Origin: Actinopolymorpha singaporensis
GTDB lineage: Bacteria > Actinomycetota > Actinomycetes > Propionibacteriales > Actinopolymorphaceae
Length of the DNA stretch: 64,000 bases
Direction: 5' to 3'
Assembly: GCF_900104745.1 (NCBI RefSeq)
Contig: NZ_LT629732.1
Span: 4,823,981 to 4,887,980, forward strand
Every line of letters begins with the position of its first letter. The first letter of the stretch is position 1. Of the stretch, positions 56,002 to 64,000 are shown piece after piece. The position numbers and the translations under genes were made by a program. A model generated the notes under the pieces. It was not told where the DNA came from and searched no databases. It worked only from the letters and a program-made list of their open reading frames with translations.

Positions 56002-56880
56002 CTACTTTTCCCTACGCGGAACCTGCCGGATCAGCCCCTCCTGGACAACGGAGGCGACCAGCGAGCCGTCCGGGGTGAACAACCGCCCGGTGGCCAGGCC
56101 GCGCGAGTCCGCCGCCGACGGGGAGACCTGGTCGTAGAGCAGCCAGTCGTCGGCCCGGAAGGCTCGGTGGAACCAGATCGCGTGGTCCAGCGACACGGTC
56201 TGCAGGTCGGGTGCGCCGATGTGGGTGCCGTGCGGGACCAGTGTGGCGCCGAGCAGAGTGAGGTCGCTGGCGTACGCGAGCACGCAACTGTGCAGCACCG
56301 GGTCGTCGGGCAGCGTGCCTGCGGCCCGCAGCCACACCCGGGCGCGGGCCGGGTGCTCGGGGTCGGCGGGTACGCCGCCGCGTGCTGAGTCGCCGGCGTA
56401 CCTCACGTCCAGCGCGGCCCACTCCTCCGCCCAGGCGGCACTGGGCCGGCCGGACACCTTCTCCAGCACCTCGCCCAGGGTCGGGCACCGCTCCGGGTCG
56501 GGTACGTCCGGCATGGCGTCCTGGTGCTCGTAGCCGGGCTCGGGCACGTGGAACGACGCGCTCATGTAGAAGATCGTCCGGCCGTGCTGGCGGGCCACCA
56601 CCCGGCGGGTGCTGAACGACCGGCCGTCGCGGGTGCACTCGACGTCGTAGACGATCGGGACGCTGGTGTCGCCCGGGCGCAGGAAGTACGCGTGCAGCGA
56701 GTGCACCATCCGGTCGGGTCCCATGGTGCGGCTGGCCGCCACCAGAGCCTGGCCCGCGACCTGGCCACCGAAGACCCGCTGGAGCCTGGTTTCGGGCTGC
56801 CGGCCGCGGAAGAGGTTGTCCTCGATCTTCTCGAGGTCGAGGAGGTCGCGGAGTTCGTCGAGGGATCGAGGCACGGCCAC
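56002..56880 (-). CDS. tesB: Acyl-CoA thioesterase II (TesB)
   Basis: 292 residues from GTG 56880. Hot-dog fold twice: [28 protein letters not shown] in the first domain, then [20 protein letters not shown] in the second, with catalytic Asp/Gln/Thr-type residues expected there. [20 protein letters not shown] is a family hallmark. It hydrolyses medium- and long-chain acyl-CoA to free acid. The downstream DUF77 gene starts 5 nt later. The FadR-type regulator lies upstream on the same strand with 105 nt between them. Confidence 0.93.
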   Translation of the reverse strand: MAVPRSLDELRDLLDLEKIEDNLFRGRQPETRLQRVFGGQVAGQALVAASRTMGPDRMVHSLHAYFLRPGDTSVPIVYDVECTRDGRSFSTRRVVARQHGRTIFYMSASFHVPEPGYEHQDAMPDVPDPERCPTLGEVLEKVSGRPSAAWAEEWAALDVRYAGDSARGGVPADPEHPARARVWLRAAGTLPDDPVLHSCVLAYASDLTLLGATLVPHGTHIGAPDLQTVSLDHAIWFHRAFRADDWLLYDQVSPSAADSRGLATGRLFTPDGSLVASVVQEGLIRQVPRREK

Positions 56881-56984
56881 ATCGTGCCAGTTGGCCGAGG
56901 CGTGCTCCCACCTCGGGCGGCCGGGGAGGGCCGGCCGGTCGGACCGGAGGGGCGCAGGAGTCGCGGCCGCGAAGGCTCGGGGGG

Positions 56985-57680
56985 TCAGCGGGGCCCGGAG
57001 GTAGCCGCCACCAGCCACCGTACGCGTTCGCGCAGGTCGGCGAAGTGGTTCAGCAACGCCTGCCGGGCCGGCGCCGGGTCGCCCGAACGCAGCGCCTCCA
57101 CCACTCGGCGGTGCCCCTGGACCACCCGGACGCGGTCGACCGGCGTCTGTTCCAGCTCGTCGGCCACCTGGTGGTAGATGTCCCAGAACACCGAGATCAG
57201 CTGGGTGGCGAGCTCGTTGGCCACCGATGCGTACAGCGCCTCGTGGAAGCGCTGGTCGGCGGCGGCGAGATCGCCCTTGTCCATCTCCTCGACCGCGCGG
57301 TCCAGGGACGCCAGCTGGGCCTCGTCGACCCTGGTGGCGACCTGTTCGATCAGGCCGAGCTCGAGGAGTTCGCGGACCTCCACCAGGTCGGCGAGTGCGC
57401 CGGGGTCGTCGCGCACCCGCAGCCGCGTACGGAACAGCAGGCCGGGCGTCACCGCGGTCATCGGGGCGGTTCCCACGAACGTGCCGTAGCCGTGCCGGAT
57501 GTCCACGATGCCCAGCGTGTGCAACGCACGTAGGGCCTCGCGCACGGAGTTGCGGCTCACGCCGAGCGTGTCGACCAAAGCCGGTTCGGCCGGGAGCGGC
57601 GAACCTGCCGGCAGGCCCTGCTCGAGGATCAGGTCGACGATGCGCTCCTCGAGATGCCTGCGCCGGCCGCTGTCCGCCAT
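56985..57680 (-). CDS. FadR-type GntR regulator (FCD domain)
   Basis: 231 residues from ATG 57680. N-terminal winged helix: ERIVDLILEQGLPAGSPLPA and VDTLGVSRNSVREALRAL. C-terminal FCD helical ligand domain: EVRELLELGLIEQVATRVDE, DQRFHEALYASVANELATQL and VQGHRRVVEALRSGDPA, with His positions able to bind a metal. FCD regulators sense small acids such as lactate, gluconate or sialic acid. The divergent gene is an aldolase at 57772, and a TGT-CT-ACA-type operator lies between them. It probably represses that catabolic gene. Confidence 0.92.
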   Translation of the reverse strand: MADSGRRRHLEERIVDLILEQGLPAGSPLPAEPALVDTLGVSRNSVREALRALHTLGIVDIRHGYGTFVGTAPMTAVTPGLLFRTRLRVRDDPGALADLVEVRELLELGLIEQVATRVDEAQLASLDRAVEEMDKGDLAAADQRFHEALYASVANELATQLISVFWDIYHQVADELEQTPVDRVRVVQGHRRVVEALRSGDPAPARQALLNHFADLRERVRWLVAATSGPR

Positions 57681-57753
57681 GGAGTACTCAGCCTTTCGGA
57701 TCGGAACGAACGTCGGCTAGCGTAGCGCCCGGCCGTTCAGACATCCCACGTCC

Positions 57754-57765
57754 TATGTCTACAGG
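57754..57765. promoter_or_regulatory. FCD-regulator-like operator
   Basis: TATGTCTACAGG (57754-57765) matches the TNGTNNNACNA-like half-site arrangement of FadR/FCD regulators. An imperfect second symmetry, AGACAT (57739-57744) and ATGTCT (57755-57760), overlaps. It lies between the divergent regulator and aldolase, directly upstream of the aldolase start. Confidence 0.45.
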
Positions 57766-57771
57766 AGTCCT

Positions 57772-58743
57772 GTGCCCGCCACCCAGCCCTCACCACCCAG
57801 CCAGCCCCTGCCTGTCCAGAGCTCACCGCCCGTCCCGGGCGGCGTGATCCCCCCTGTGTGCACCCCGCTCACCACGGACCGCGAACTCGATCTCGCCTCC
57901 CTCGAACGCCTCTGCGGCTTCCTGCTCGACGCCGGCGTCGCCGGCCTGTTCGTGGGTGGGTCGACCGGCGAGACGGCCTACCTCACCGACGACCGCCGTA
58001 CCCGCGTGCTGGCCGCGGTCGCCGGCATCGTCGCCGGCCAGGTCCCGGTGGTCGCCGGCACCATCGACCTGACCACCGACCGGGTGCTCGGCCACGCCCG
58101 CGCCGCGGCCCGTCTCGGCGCCGACGCCCTGGTCGCCACCGCGCCGTTCTACGCGCCCACCCATCCGGCCGAGATCGCGGTCCACTTCCGGTCCGTCCGC
58201 GAGGCGGTGGACCTGCCGCTGCTGGCATACGACATCCCGAGTGCGGTGCACACCAAGCTGCCCACCGACCTGGTGGCCGAACTCGCCGCGGACGGCGTAC
58301 TGGCCGGCCTGAAGGACTCCAGCGGTGACGTCGACGGCTTCCGGGCAGCGTGTGCCGCCACCGCGCGGGTGCCGGGCTTCGTCGCGTTCACCGGCTCGGA
58401 GACTCACGCCGACCTCGCCCTGCTGGCCGGCGGGGCCGGCATCGTCCCCGGGCTGGGCAACGTCGACCCGCACGGGTACGTCCGGCTGTACGACGCGGCC
58501 CGCCGCGGTGACTGGGCGGCCGCGACCGCCGAGCAGGAACGCCTCCGCGCGCTGTTCGCGATGATCGGCGTCGGCGACCCTGCGCGGATGGGGCGGTACT
58601 CCTCCGCGATCGGGGCGTTCAAGGCCGCACTCGTCCACCGCGGCGTGATCACCTCCGGCGCCACGAGCCGGCCGATGATCGGGCTGAACGACACCGAGAA
58701 CGCCGCCGTGCTCGGCCACCTCGAGCGCGCCGGCCTGTGCTGA
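57772..58743 (+). CDS. DapA/NanA-family aldolase (dihydrodipicolinate synthase-like)
   Basis: 323 residues from GTG 57772 (AGGAG at 57763-57767, tight spacing). TIM barrel with GGSTGE (62-67), the binding loop of N-acetylneuraminate lyase-type members. Tyr153 lies in LLAYDIPSAVH and the Schiff-base Lys181 in GLKDSSGD. The first 22 residues are Pro/Ser/Gln-rich and may be disordered. It should split or join pyruvate with an aldehyde. With a sialidase-like gene following 30 nt later and an FCD regulator opposite, an N-acetylneuraminate lyase or a sugar-acid aldolase is plausible. No NanK or NanE is seen. Confidence 0.88.
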   Translation: MPATQPSPPSQPLPVQSSPPVPGGVIPPVCTPLTTDRELDLASLERLCGFLLDAGVAGLFVGGSTGETAYLTDDRRTRVLAAVAGIVAGQVPVVAGTIDLTTDRVLGHARAAARLGADALVATAPFYAPTHPAEIAVHFRSVREAVDLPLLAYDIPSAVHTKLPTDLVAELAADGVLAGLKDSSGDVDGFRAACAATARVPGFVAFTGSETHADLALLAGGAGIVPGLGNVDPHGYVRLYDAARRGDWAAATAEQERLRALFAMIGVGDPARMGRYSSAIGAFKAALVHRGVITSGATSRPMIGLNDTENAAVLGHLERAGLC

Positions 58744-58773
58744 ACACCGACGACGGCGCCGAGGGAAACGACA

Positions 58774-59928
58774 GTGCCGCATACCACTGCGCCGGAAGAA
58801 GCGACGGTCTTCGAGGCCGGGACCGACGGCTACCACACGTTCCGGATCCCGGCGCTCCTGCCCGCGGGCGACGGGACACTCCTGGCGTTCGCCGAGGGCC
58901 GGCGGGACGGAGCCGGCGACGCCGGCCGTATCGACCTCGTACTCCGCCGGTCGGGCGACGGAGGCCGCACGTGGAGTCCGCTGACGGTCGTCGGGACCGG
59001 CCCCGAGCTCACGGTCGGAAACCCCAGCCCCGTGGTGGATCCGGCCACCGGTGACGTCGTCGTGCTCAGCACCTGCGCGGCCGCGGACGCGAGCGAGGAT
59101 CGGATCCTCGCCGGCCGGGTCGGGCCGCGTGAAGGGCGCAGGGTACGCGTTCAGCGCAGCACCGACGCCGGCCGCACCTGGAGCGCTCCGGTCGACGTCA
59201 CCGAGACGACGAAGCGCGCGGACTGGCGGTGGTACGCCACCGGACCAGGACACGGGCTGGCGCTGCGGTCGGGGCCGTTCGCCGGTCGCCTCGTCGTACC
59301 GGCGAACCACTCCGCGCCCGGCACCGGCTACGGCGGGCACCTGTTGCTCAGCGACGACGGTGGCCGGTCATGGCGGATCGGCGCGGTCGATCCCGGCACC
59401 CCCGGCACCCCAGGCGGCTCGGGCGGCTCGGGCGGCTCGGGCGGCTCGGGCGGCGAGGAGATCAGGCCGAACGAGACCGCCGTCACCGAACTCCCCGGCG
59501 GCCGGGTCTACGCCGCCACCCGCAACCAGGCCGCCGGTGCGCGAGCGGCCCGGGCGCACGCGTGGAGTTCGTCCGGCGGAGAGGAGTTCGACCGGCCGTA
59601 CGCCCCGGTGAGCGGCCTGGTCGCACCGGTCGTGCAGTGCTCGGTGCTGGCGATCCCGGACGTGCTGGTGTTCGCCGGCCCGGACGACGTACGCGAGCGG
59701 CGCAACCTCACCTTGCGGGTGAGCGCCGACGCGGGCCACACCTGGGCGCGTTCGCTGGTGGTGTGGCCCGGGCCGGCGGCCTACTCCGACCTCGCCCACC
59801 TCGGCAGCGGCGCCGGCACCCGGCAAGGCGCCGGGATCGGAGTGCTGCACGAGGCGGGCGAGCGGTCGGCGTACGAGCGCATCAGGTTCGTCCGCGTGCC
59901 CGTCCGGGACCTGCGAGGGTCCGCTTGA
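58774..59928 (+). CDS. Sialidase/BNR-repeat family protein, no signal peptide
   Basis: 384 residues from GTG 58774 with GAGGGAAA upstream. The start has TFRIPALLPA (the RIP catalytic Arg motif; usually YRIP). Asp-box repeats are SGDGGRTWS, STDAGRTWS, SDDGGRSWR and SADAGHTWA, as in six-bladed exo-sialidases. A GGSGGSGGSGGSGG linker (about residues 214-227), encoded by four exact 9-bp units, interrupts the middle. No secretion signal is visible, so it may act inside the cell on an imported sugar. It might also hydrolyse another glycoside or have lost catalysis. Ends 4 nt before the convergent PhyH gene. Confidence 0.82.
   Translation: MPHTTAPEEATVFEAGTDGYHTFRIPALLPAGDGTLLAFAEGRRDGAGDAGRIDLVLRRSGDGGRTWSPLTVVGTGPELTVGNPSPVVDPATGDVVVLSTCAAADASEDRILAGRVGPREGRRVRVQRSTDAGRTWSAPVDVTETTKRADWRWYATGPGHGLALRSGPFAGRLVVPANHSAPGTGYGGHLLLSDDGGRSWRIGAVDPGTPGTPGGSGGSGGSGGSGGEEIRPNETAVTELPGGRVYAATRNQAAGARAARAHAWSSSGGEEFDRPYAPVSGLVAPVVQCSVLAIPDVLVFAGPDDVRERRNLTLRVSADAGHTWARSLVVWPGPAAYSDLAHLGSGAGTRQGAGIGVLHEAGERSAYERIRFVRVPVRDLRGSA
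59413..59448 (+). repeat. Coding minisatellite (GGCGGCTCG)x4
   Basis: Four perfect 9-bp units GGCGGCTCG (59413, 59422, 59431, 59440), followed by GGCGG, encode GGS repeats in the sialidase-like protein. Copy number could vary between strains without a frameshift. Confidence 0.9.
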
Positions 59929-59932
59929 CGGG

Positions 59933-60763
59933 TCAGCCGGTGGCGACCGGGCTGCCGGGCTTCAGGTCCGCCGGCGTCAGCGCGCCCTCGCCGAACACCA
60001 GGGAGTACTCCTCGCGCCCCTTCGTGTGCTGGGTCCGCGCGTCCATGTAACAGACGCTGAAGGCCCGCCGGGGAATGTCGGTGGCGTTGACGTCGGAGGA
60101 GTGCACCAGCCAGTTGTGCAGCAGGACTGCCTCACCGGGCTGGAGTTCGAGGTGGTGCACCTTCTCCGGCAGGCAGTACTCCTTCGCCTGCTCCTCGGTG
60201 AGGAAGCCGGAGCCGTGCTCGGGGTTGATCAGGCCGAGCTTGTGGCTGCCCGGGATCACCTGGACGCAGCCGTTGGCGACCGTCGCCGGGTCGAGCGCGG
60301 TCCACACGGTGATCAGCGGGTCGCGGTCGAGGAACGCCCAGCGGTCCTGGTGCCAGGGCAGGAAAGTGCCTTGGCGGGCCGGCTTGTTCATGAACATCGC
60401 CCGGAACGCCGAGACCGGGACGTCGCCGTAGGTCTGCCGGCAGATCTCCTCGAACAGCGGCCGCTGCAGGTACGACAGGAACAGCGGGTCGAACTCGAGG
60501 TCCTGGATCTTGCGGTAGTCCAGCGTCGCGCCCTTCCAGCCCTTGGACTGCTTGCCGGCGTCGGCGTACGCGCCGTTGCGGCTGTCGAGCTGCATGAGCA
60601 GTCGGTCGTAGTCGATGGCGGCCCGGCCGAGCATGATGTCGTCGATGCGGTCGCGCAGTCCGGACAGGTCGTCGTCGGACAACACGCGGCCGAGGACGAC
60701 GTAGCCGTTCTCCTCGTAGAAGTCCCACTGCTCCGCGGTGACCGTGGTGACCAGGTCAGTCAT
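59933..60763 (-). CDS. Phytanoyl-CoA dioxygenase (PhyH) family protein
   Basis: 276 residues from ATG 60763. Fe(II)/2-oxoglutarate oxygenase core: LPWHQDRWAFLDRDPLITVW with the His-x-Asp metal pair in WHQDRW. The second metal His is in VLLHNWLVHSSDVNATDIPR and the Arg that binds 2-oxoglutarate is in PRRAFSVCYMD. The length is normal for the family. Such proteins hydroxylate lipids, ectoine or small metabolites; the substrate is not predictable. Convergent with the sialidase-like gene (4-bp gap), and the AraC gene lies upstream on the same strand. Confidence 0.9.
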   Translation of the reverse strand: MTDLVTTVTAEQWDFYEENGYVVLGRVLSDDDLSGLRDRIDDIMLGRAAIDYDRLLMQLDSRNGAYADAGKQSKGWKGATLDYRKIQDLEFDPLFLSYLQRPLFEEICRQTYGDVPVSAFRAMFMNKPARQGTFLPWHQDRWAFLDRDPLITVWTALDPATVANGCVQVIPGSHKLGLINPEHGSGFLTEEQAKEYCLPEKVHHLELQPGEAVLLHNWLVHSSDVNATDIPRRAFSVCYMDARTQHTKGREEYSLVFGEGALTPADLKPGSPVATG

Positions 60764-60902
60764 TGCACTCCTTGGCTTCGTTCCGGTTCTCCGGCACTGC
60801 GGTCACGCTAGGTTCGCATCGCCCTGGACGGAATGGATGCGCTGAACGCCGGGATGGACGATCTGAACCTCGGCCGCACTCGGACAGGTCGCCTGCACCC
60901 GC

Positions 60903-61799
60903 TCAGCCGGACTGGCTCACCGGGTCGAGATGGCGGCGGTACTCCGACGGGCTGCGGCCGAACCTCGCCCGGAACGCCCGGCTGAAGTAGTACGGATCGT
61001 CGTAGCCGACCTCCCTGGCCACCGCCCGGATCGTCAGCTGCCGGTCGGTCAGCATCGCGGCGGCGCGATCCAGCCGCAGCCGGGTGAGGTACTGCAGCGG
61101 CGTGACGCCGAGCACCCGGCCGAAGACGCGGTTCAGGTGCTGCCCGCTGAAACCGAACCTGCCGGCGAGATCGTCCAGGGTGGTCCGCCGCCCGATCCGC
61201 TGGGTGAGCTCGTCCAGCACCCAGGCGACCACCGGGTCGACCGGGCGGGGCCGCAGCAGGCCGAGCTCGGCGTCGTGCACCAGCAGCTCCAGGGTGACCA
61301 GCTGGGCCCAGGCCGGCAGCGTGAGGCGCGTCAGCCGGGCGTCGCGGTCCCACTCGGCCACCGCCGAACGAAGGTGCCCGGCCAGGCGGGTGCCGGGCCG
61401 TACCCTCCGCACGCGGGGAGGGCGCAGCAGGTCGAAGACGTCCTGGCCGCCTGCCAGCGTGGCCTCCACGTGCAGCGAGCCGATCACCACGTGACGGCTC
61501 ACCGGCGAGGCATGGTGCGGCAGGCCGGGCGGGACCACCAGCAGGTCACCGGCGGCCAGCGGCACAAGTTCGTCACCGAGGACCCAGGTCACCCTGCCCT
61601 GCCGCAGGAAGATCAGGTTGTAGTCGGGCACCGTGCGCCGCTCGAGCGTGTAGCCGTTGTCCCGGACCTGCCGGGAGCCCATGGCCCCCACGGCCCGAAT
61701 CTGCGCGTTCGCCAGTACGAAGTCCAGCAGAGGCGGGGTGACGCGCGGATCGTCCGGATCGCGCGGGTCACGCGGGTCGTACGGGTCCCCGGTGCTCAT
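60903..61799 (-). CDS. AraC-family transcriptional regulator
   Basis: 298 residues from ATG 61799. Acidic Asp-Pro-rich N-terminus (GDPYDPRDPRDPDDPR) of low complexity. Cupin-like ligand domain: RTVPDYNLIFLRQGRVTWVL and VPPGLPHHASPVS. The C-terminal double helix-turn-helix reads TLDDLAGRFGFSGQHLNRVF and IRAVAREVGYDDPYYFSRAF ending RFGRSPSEYRRHL. It is likely to respond to a sugar or related effector and control adjacent genes (PhyH downstream on the same strand, or the DUF2277 gene divergent from it). Confidence 0.92.
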   Translation of the reverse strand: MSTGDPYDPRDPRDPDDPRVTPPLLDFVLANAQIRAVGAMGSRQVRDNGYTLERRTVPDYNLIFLRQGRVTWVLGDELVPLAAGDLLVVPPGLPHHASPVSRHVVIGSLHVEATLAGGQDVFDLLRPPRVRRVRPGTRLAGHLRSAVAEWDRDARLTRLTLPAWAQLVTLELLVHDAELGLLRPRPVDPVVAWVLDELTQRIGRRTTLDDLAGRFGFSGQHLNRVFGRVLGVTPLQYLTRLRLDRAAAMLTDRQLTIRAVAREVGYDDPYYFSRAFRARFGRSPSEYRRHLDPVSQSG

Positions 61800-61880
61800 G
61801 CCGCGTCCGTTCCTCGCCGGTGGCGCCGCTCGGGGGTGGTCGGTGATTGACTGACCGCTGTCGAGTACGAGGAGAAGCCG

Positions 61881-62093
61881 ATGTGCCGAAGCATCAAGAC
61901 CCTGCGGGCGCCGTACGTCGAGTCCGCCACGCCCACCGACGTGCACGCCGCCGCGCTGCAGTACGTCCGGAAGATCTCCGGGTTCCGCGCCCCGGCCGCA
62001 CACAACGCCGAGGCCTTCGACGCCGCGGTGGAGGCGGTCGCCCGGGCGACCCAGGACCTGCTGGACGGGCTGGTCGTCCGCGGCCGGGCCTGA
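61881..62093 (+). CDS. DUF2277 protein
   Basis: 70 residues from ATG 61881, with GAGGAG upstream. MCRSIKTLRAPYVESATPTD and YVRKISGFRAPAAHNAEAF are the DUF2277 signature (small protein with a conserved N-terminal Cys-Arg). It ends VARATQDLLDGLVVRGRA. Function unknown; common in actinobacteria as a single small gene. Divergent from AraC (81 bp) and convergent with ribokinase. Confidence 0.88.
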   Translation: MCRSIKTLRAPYVESATPTDVHAAALQYVRKISGFRAPAAHNAEAFDAAVEAVARATQDLLDGLVVRGRA

Positions 62094-62115
62094 GTCCGGG
62101 CGTCAGGACTGCGGG

Positions 62116-63036
62116 TCACCGCCCGAACGCCCCGAACGTCCGGGCTTCGAACTCCTCGATCCGGGCCCGGGTCGGCATGGAGGTGCTCGCGCCCTCCTGA
62201 CCCACCGACAGCGCGGCCGCGGCGGTCGCCCACCGCAGGGCCTGCCCCATCGGCCGGCCCTCGCCGAGCGCGACCGCGAGCGTTCCCACGAAGGTGTCGC
62301 CGGCCGCGGTGGTGTCGCGCACCTGAACCGACGGCGCGGGCACGTGCTCACCGGCTCCGTCGCGGCGTAGCCAGCGCGCGCCGTCCGCGCCGAGGGTGAC
62401 CACTACCTCGGGCACCAGCTCAGCAAGCGCGTGCGCGGCGGAGTTCACGTCGTCCTTCCCGGTCAGCACGAGCGCCTCGGACTCGTTGGGCACGAGCAGG
62501 TCGACACACTTCAGCAGCTCCGCCGGCAAGGGCTGGGCCGGCGCCGGTGTCAGGACTACCTTGACACCGCGTTCCCGTGCCGCCTTCGCGCCCGCGAGCA
62601 CCGCGTCCAGTGGCAACTCCAGCTGGAGCAGGAGGAGCTGCGCACCGGTCAACGCCTCGTCCAGTCCGTAGGCCAGGCCGTGCACCGTGCCGTTGGCGCC
62701 GGGTACGACCACGATGGAGTTCTCGCCGCCGTCCTCGACCAGGATGTGTGCGGTGCCGGTGGTCTCGGCCACGTTCGCCAGCGCACGGGTGTCCACGCCG
62801 GCGTCGTCGAGCACCGCACGCAACTGCCGGCCGTAGGGATCGTCGCCGACCGAGCCGACCATCGCGACGTCGCCGCCCGCGCGCGCGGCCGCGATGGCCT
62901 GGTTGGCGCCCTTGCCGCCGGGCACGGTGACGAACCGCCGACCGGCGACCGTCTCCCCAAGCTCCGGTGCGCGTTCGGCGAACACCACCAGGTCCATGTT
63001 GGCGCTGCCGAGCACACACACCCGGGCCCTGCCCAT
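62116..63036 (-). CDS. rbsK: Ribokinase
   Basis: 306 residues from ATG 63036 with GGGGAGG upstream. PfkB fold with ribokinase-specific segments: VLGSANMDLVVFAERAPELG, VPGGKGANQAIAAARAGGDV (substrate binding), PNESEALVLTGKDD, and catalytic TTAAGDTFVGTLAVALGEGR. The GANQAIA and NMD motifs are close to known RbsK. It phosphorylates ribose or a related pentose at O-5. No ribose transporter is adjacent. It is divergent from the PhyH gene (146 bp apart). Confidence 0.93.
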   Translation of the reverse strand: MGRARVCVLGSANMDLVVFAERAPELGETVAGRRFVTVPGGKGANQAIAAARAGGDVAMVGSVGDDPYGRQLRAVLDDAGVDTRALANVAETTGTAHILVEDGGENSIVVVPGANGTVHGLAYGLDEALTGAQLLLLQLELPLDAVLAGAKAARERGVKVVLTPAPAQPLPAELLKCVDLLVPNESEALVLTGKDDVNSAAHALAELVPEVVVTLGADGARWLRRDGAGEHVPAPSVQVRDTTAAGDTFVGTLAVALGEGRPMGQALRWATAAAALSVGQEGASTSMPTRARIEEFEARTFGAFGR

Positions 63037-63182
63037 CCGGCCTCCCCGCGCGACCACAGCCGGTCGCTTCGCTGCCGAGCCTTGCCGCTCGCCGTCGGTG
63101 CACACCATTCTGGTGGTGGCACCCACCGCGGGAAACCCGTGCGTCCGGGAGTGCCCGTCTCTTGGCCAACGGAGGAGCCGAC

Positions 63183-64000
63183 ATGGCGACCGCCTCGACC
63201 AGCTCGTCCCTCGCGACCGCGGAGCTCCCGCCGCTGCGCGCCCAGGACCGCACCCTGCAACCGAGTCCGGACGCGCTCGGCCCGCTGCGGCGCTCCGACG
63301 ACGCGGTGGACGACCCGGACGAACTCTGGCGCCGCCTGGACGCCGACGGCTACCTCTACCTCCCCGGATACCTCGACCGGGAGGAAGTGCTCGCCGCCCG
63401 GCGCGACATTGCGACCTCGCTGGCCGCCGAGGGCATCCTCGACCCCGGCGCCGACCCGATGCTCGCCGTGCCCGGTCCGAGCGAGCACAACCGCATCTTC
63501 GACGACCTGGCCAAGGCGAGCGGGCCACTACAGCGGGTGCTCTACGCGGGCGCGATGGTCCGGCTGTACGAGCGGATGTTCGGCGAGCCGGTGCGCCACT
63601 ACGACTACACCTGGCTGCGGGCGGTCCGCCCTGGCCGGGGCACGGCGCCGCACGGCGACAGCGTTTTCATGAACCGCGGTACGCCGAACCTCCTCACCGC
63701 CTGGGTGCCCCTCGGTGACGTCGACCTGCGGCTCGGCGGTCTGATGCTGCTGGAGGGGTCGAACCGGCTGGAGAGCGTACGGCGCGACTACCACACCCGC
63801 GACGTCGACGCCTTCTGCGAGAGCGACGAGCAGGCGGCCGAACTCGCGCGGGAGGGACGCTGGGGCTGGAACGGCGTCTTCTCCCCCGACCCGGTTGCGC
63901 TGCGCGCCGACCTCGGCCTGCGCTGGGTCACCGGGGAGTACGCCGCGGGCGACGTGGTGACGTTCCCGATGTACACGCTGCACGGGAGCCTGGACAACAC
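63183..64000 (+). CDS. Phytanoyl-CoA dioxygenase-like protein, C-terminus outside window
   Basis: ATG 63183 with GGAGGAG (63171-63177) 5 nt upstream; the frame is open to the window edge (272 codons) so the C-terminus is missing. N-terminal 60 residues are Ala/Asp-rich (TASTSSSLATAELPPLRAQD). A PhyH-type oxygenase core begins LWRRLDADGYLYLPGYLDRE and contains the metal pair APHGDSVFMNRG (His-x-Asp). TFPMYTLHGSLDN, the second His, is the last visible region. It is a different subtype from the PhyH protein at 59933 and lies divergent from ribokinase. Confidence 0.85.
   Translation, partial: MATASTSSSLATAELPPLRAQDRTLQPSPDALGPLRRSDDAVDDPDELWRRLDADGYLYLPGYLDREEVLAARRDIATSLAAEGILDPGADPMLAVPGPSEHNRIFDDLAKASGPLQRVLYAGAMVRLYERMFGEPVRHYDYTWLRAVRPGRGTAPHGDSVFMNRGTPNLLTAWVPLGDVDLRLGGLMLLEGSNRLESVRRDYHTRDVDAFCESDEQAAELAREGRWGWNGVFSPDPVALRADLGLRWVTGEYAAGDVVTFPMYTLHGSLDN

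Overview
The window is GC-rich throughout, with strong G/C preference at third codon positions and many GTG and TTG starts. It carries lineage markers of Actinomycetota: a WhiB regulator, a DUF7455 zinc-ribbon protein between ParE and the principal sigma factors, an MprAB-like two-component pair followed by an HtrA/PepD protease, DUF4192, an actinobacterial LigB-type ATP-dependent ligase and a GPP34 protein. The mix of Gfo/Idh/MocA oxidoreductases, phytanoyl-CoA dioxygenase-like enzymes and a large LuxR ATPase suggests a soil member of the Propionibacteriales (Actinopolymorpha/Kribbella/Nocardioides-like), but the genus is a guess. No rRNA, tRNA, transposase, integrase, prophage or CRISPR array was recognised; this reads as chromosomal core plus metabolic accessory DNA.

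Layout. 1-5968 (minus): membrane protein (cut by the window edge), SBP56/methanethiol oxidase, nitroreductase, uvrA. 6394-8543 (plus): two Gfo/Idh/MocA oxidoreductases. 8694-15282: a GNAT/acyl-CoA synthetase fusion, a degenerate SDR and, divergent from it, a LuxR-type AAA regulator, with a nested palindrome between the last two. 15361-17525: a leaderless small HTH protein under a palindromic operator, and an orphan Tat lipoprotein solute-binding protein. 17697-25415: GNAT, FetB permease, topoisomerase IV (parC plus, parE minus) and an APC permease. 25873-29730: DUF7455 protein, a remnant of a GH144-like glycosidase, and two adjacent principal-type sigma factors. 30086-38701: universal stress protein, WhiB, glutamate-cysteine ligase, DUF4192, DinB, a secreted PKD-like protein with a DUF6318 lipoprotein, and hypothetical proteins. 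38913-43676: hypothetical protein, acylphosphatase, response regulator, sensor kinase and HtrA protease. 43719-49200: pyrD, ligB, a third sigma factor and a PfkB kinase. 49304-57680: mostly small genes (lamin-tail protein, aldo-keto reductase, GPP34, ArfB, arginase-like, spermidine synthase-like, GNAT, thiamine-binding-like, TesB) ending with a FadR-type regulator. 57772-64000: an aldolase and sialidase pair, PhyH, AraC, DUF2277, ribokinase and a second PhyH gene that runs off the right edge.

How the genes work together. The most coherent regulatory unit is the response regulator, kinase and HtrA block. The regulator and htrA genes each carry a 19-bp box of two 8-bp direct repeats 22-23 nt before a start codon that lacks a Shine-Dalgarno, which suggests an autoregulated envelope-stress circuit of the MprAB/PepD kind with leaderless transcripts. 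The sigma factor cluster is the most unusual core feature: a full-length SigA with region 1.1 and, directly downstream, a shorter paralogue without region 1.1 but with almost identical promoter-recognition regions. The right end is a sugar-acid catabolic neighbourhood (FCD regulator, NanA/DapA-type aldolase, cytoplasmic sialidase-fold protein, ribokinase) interleaved with two Fe(II)/2-oxoglutarate-type dioxygenases.
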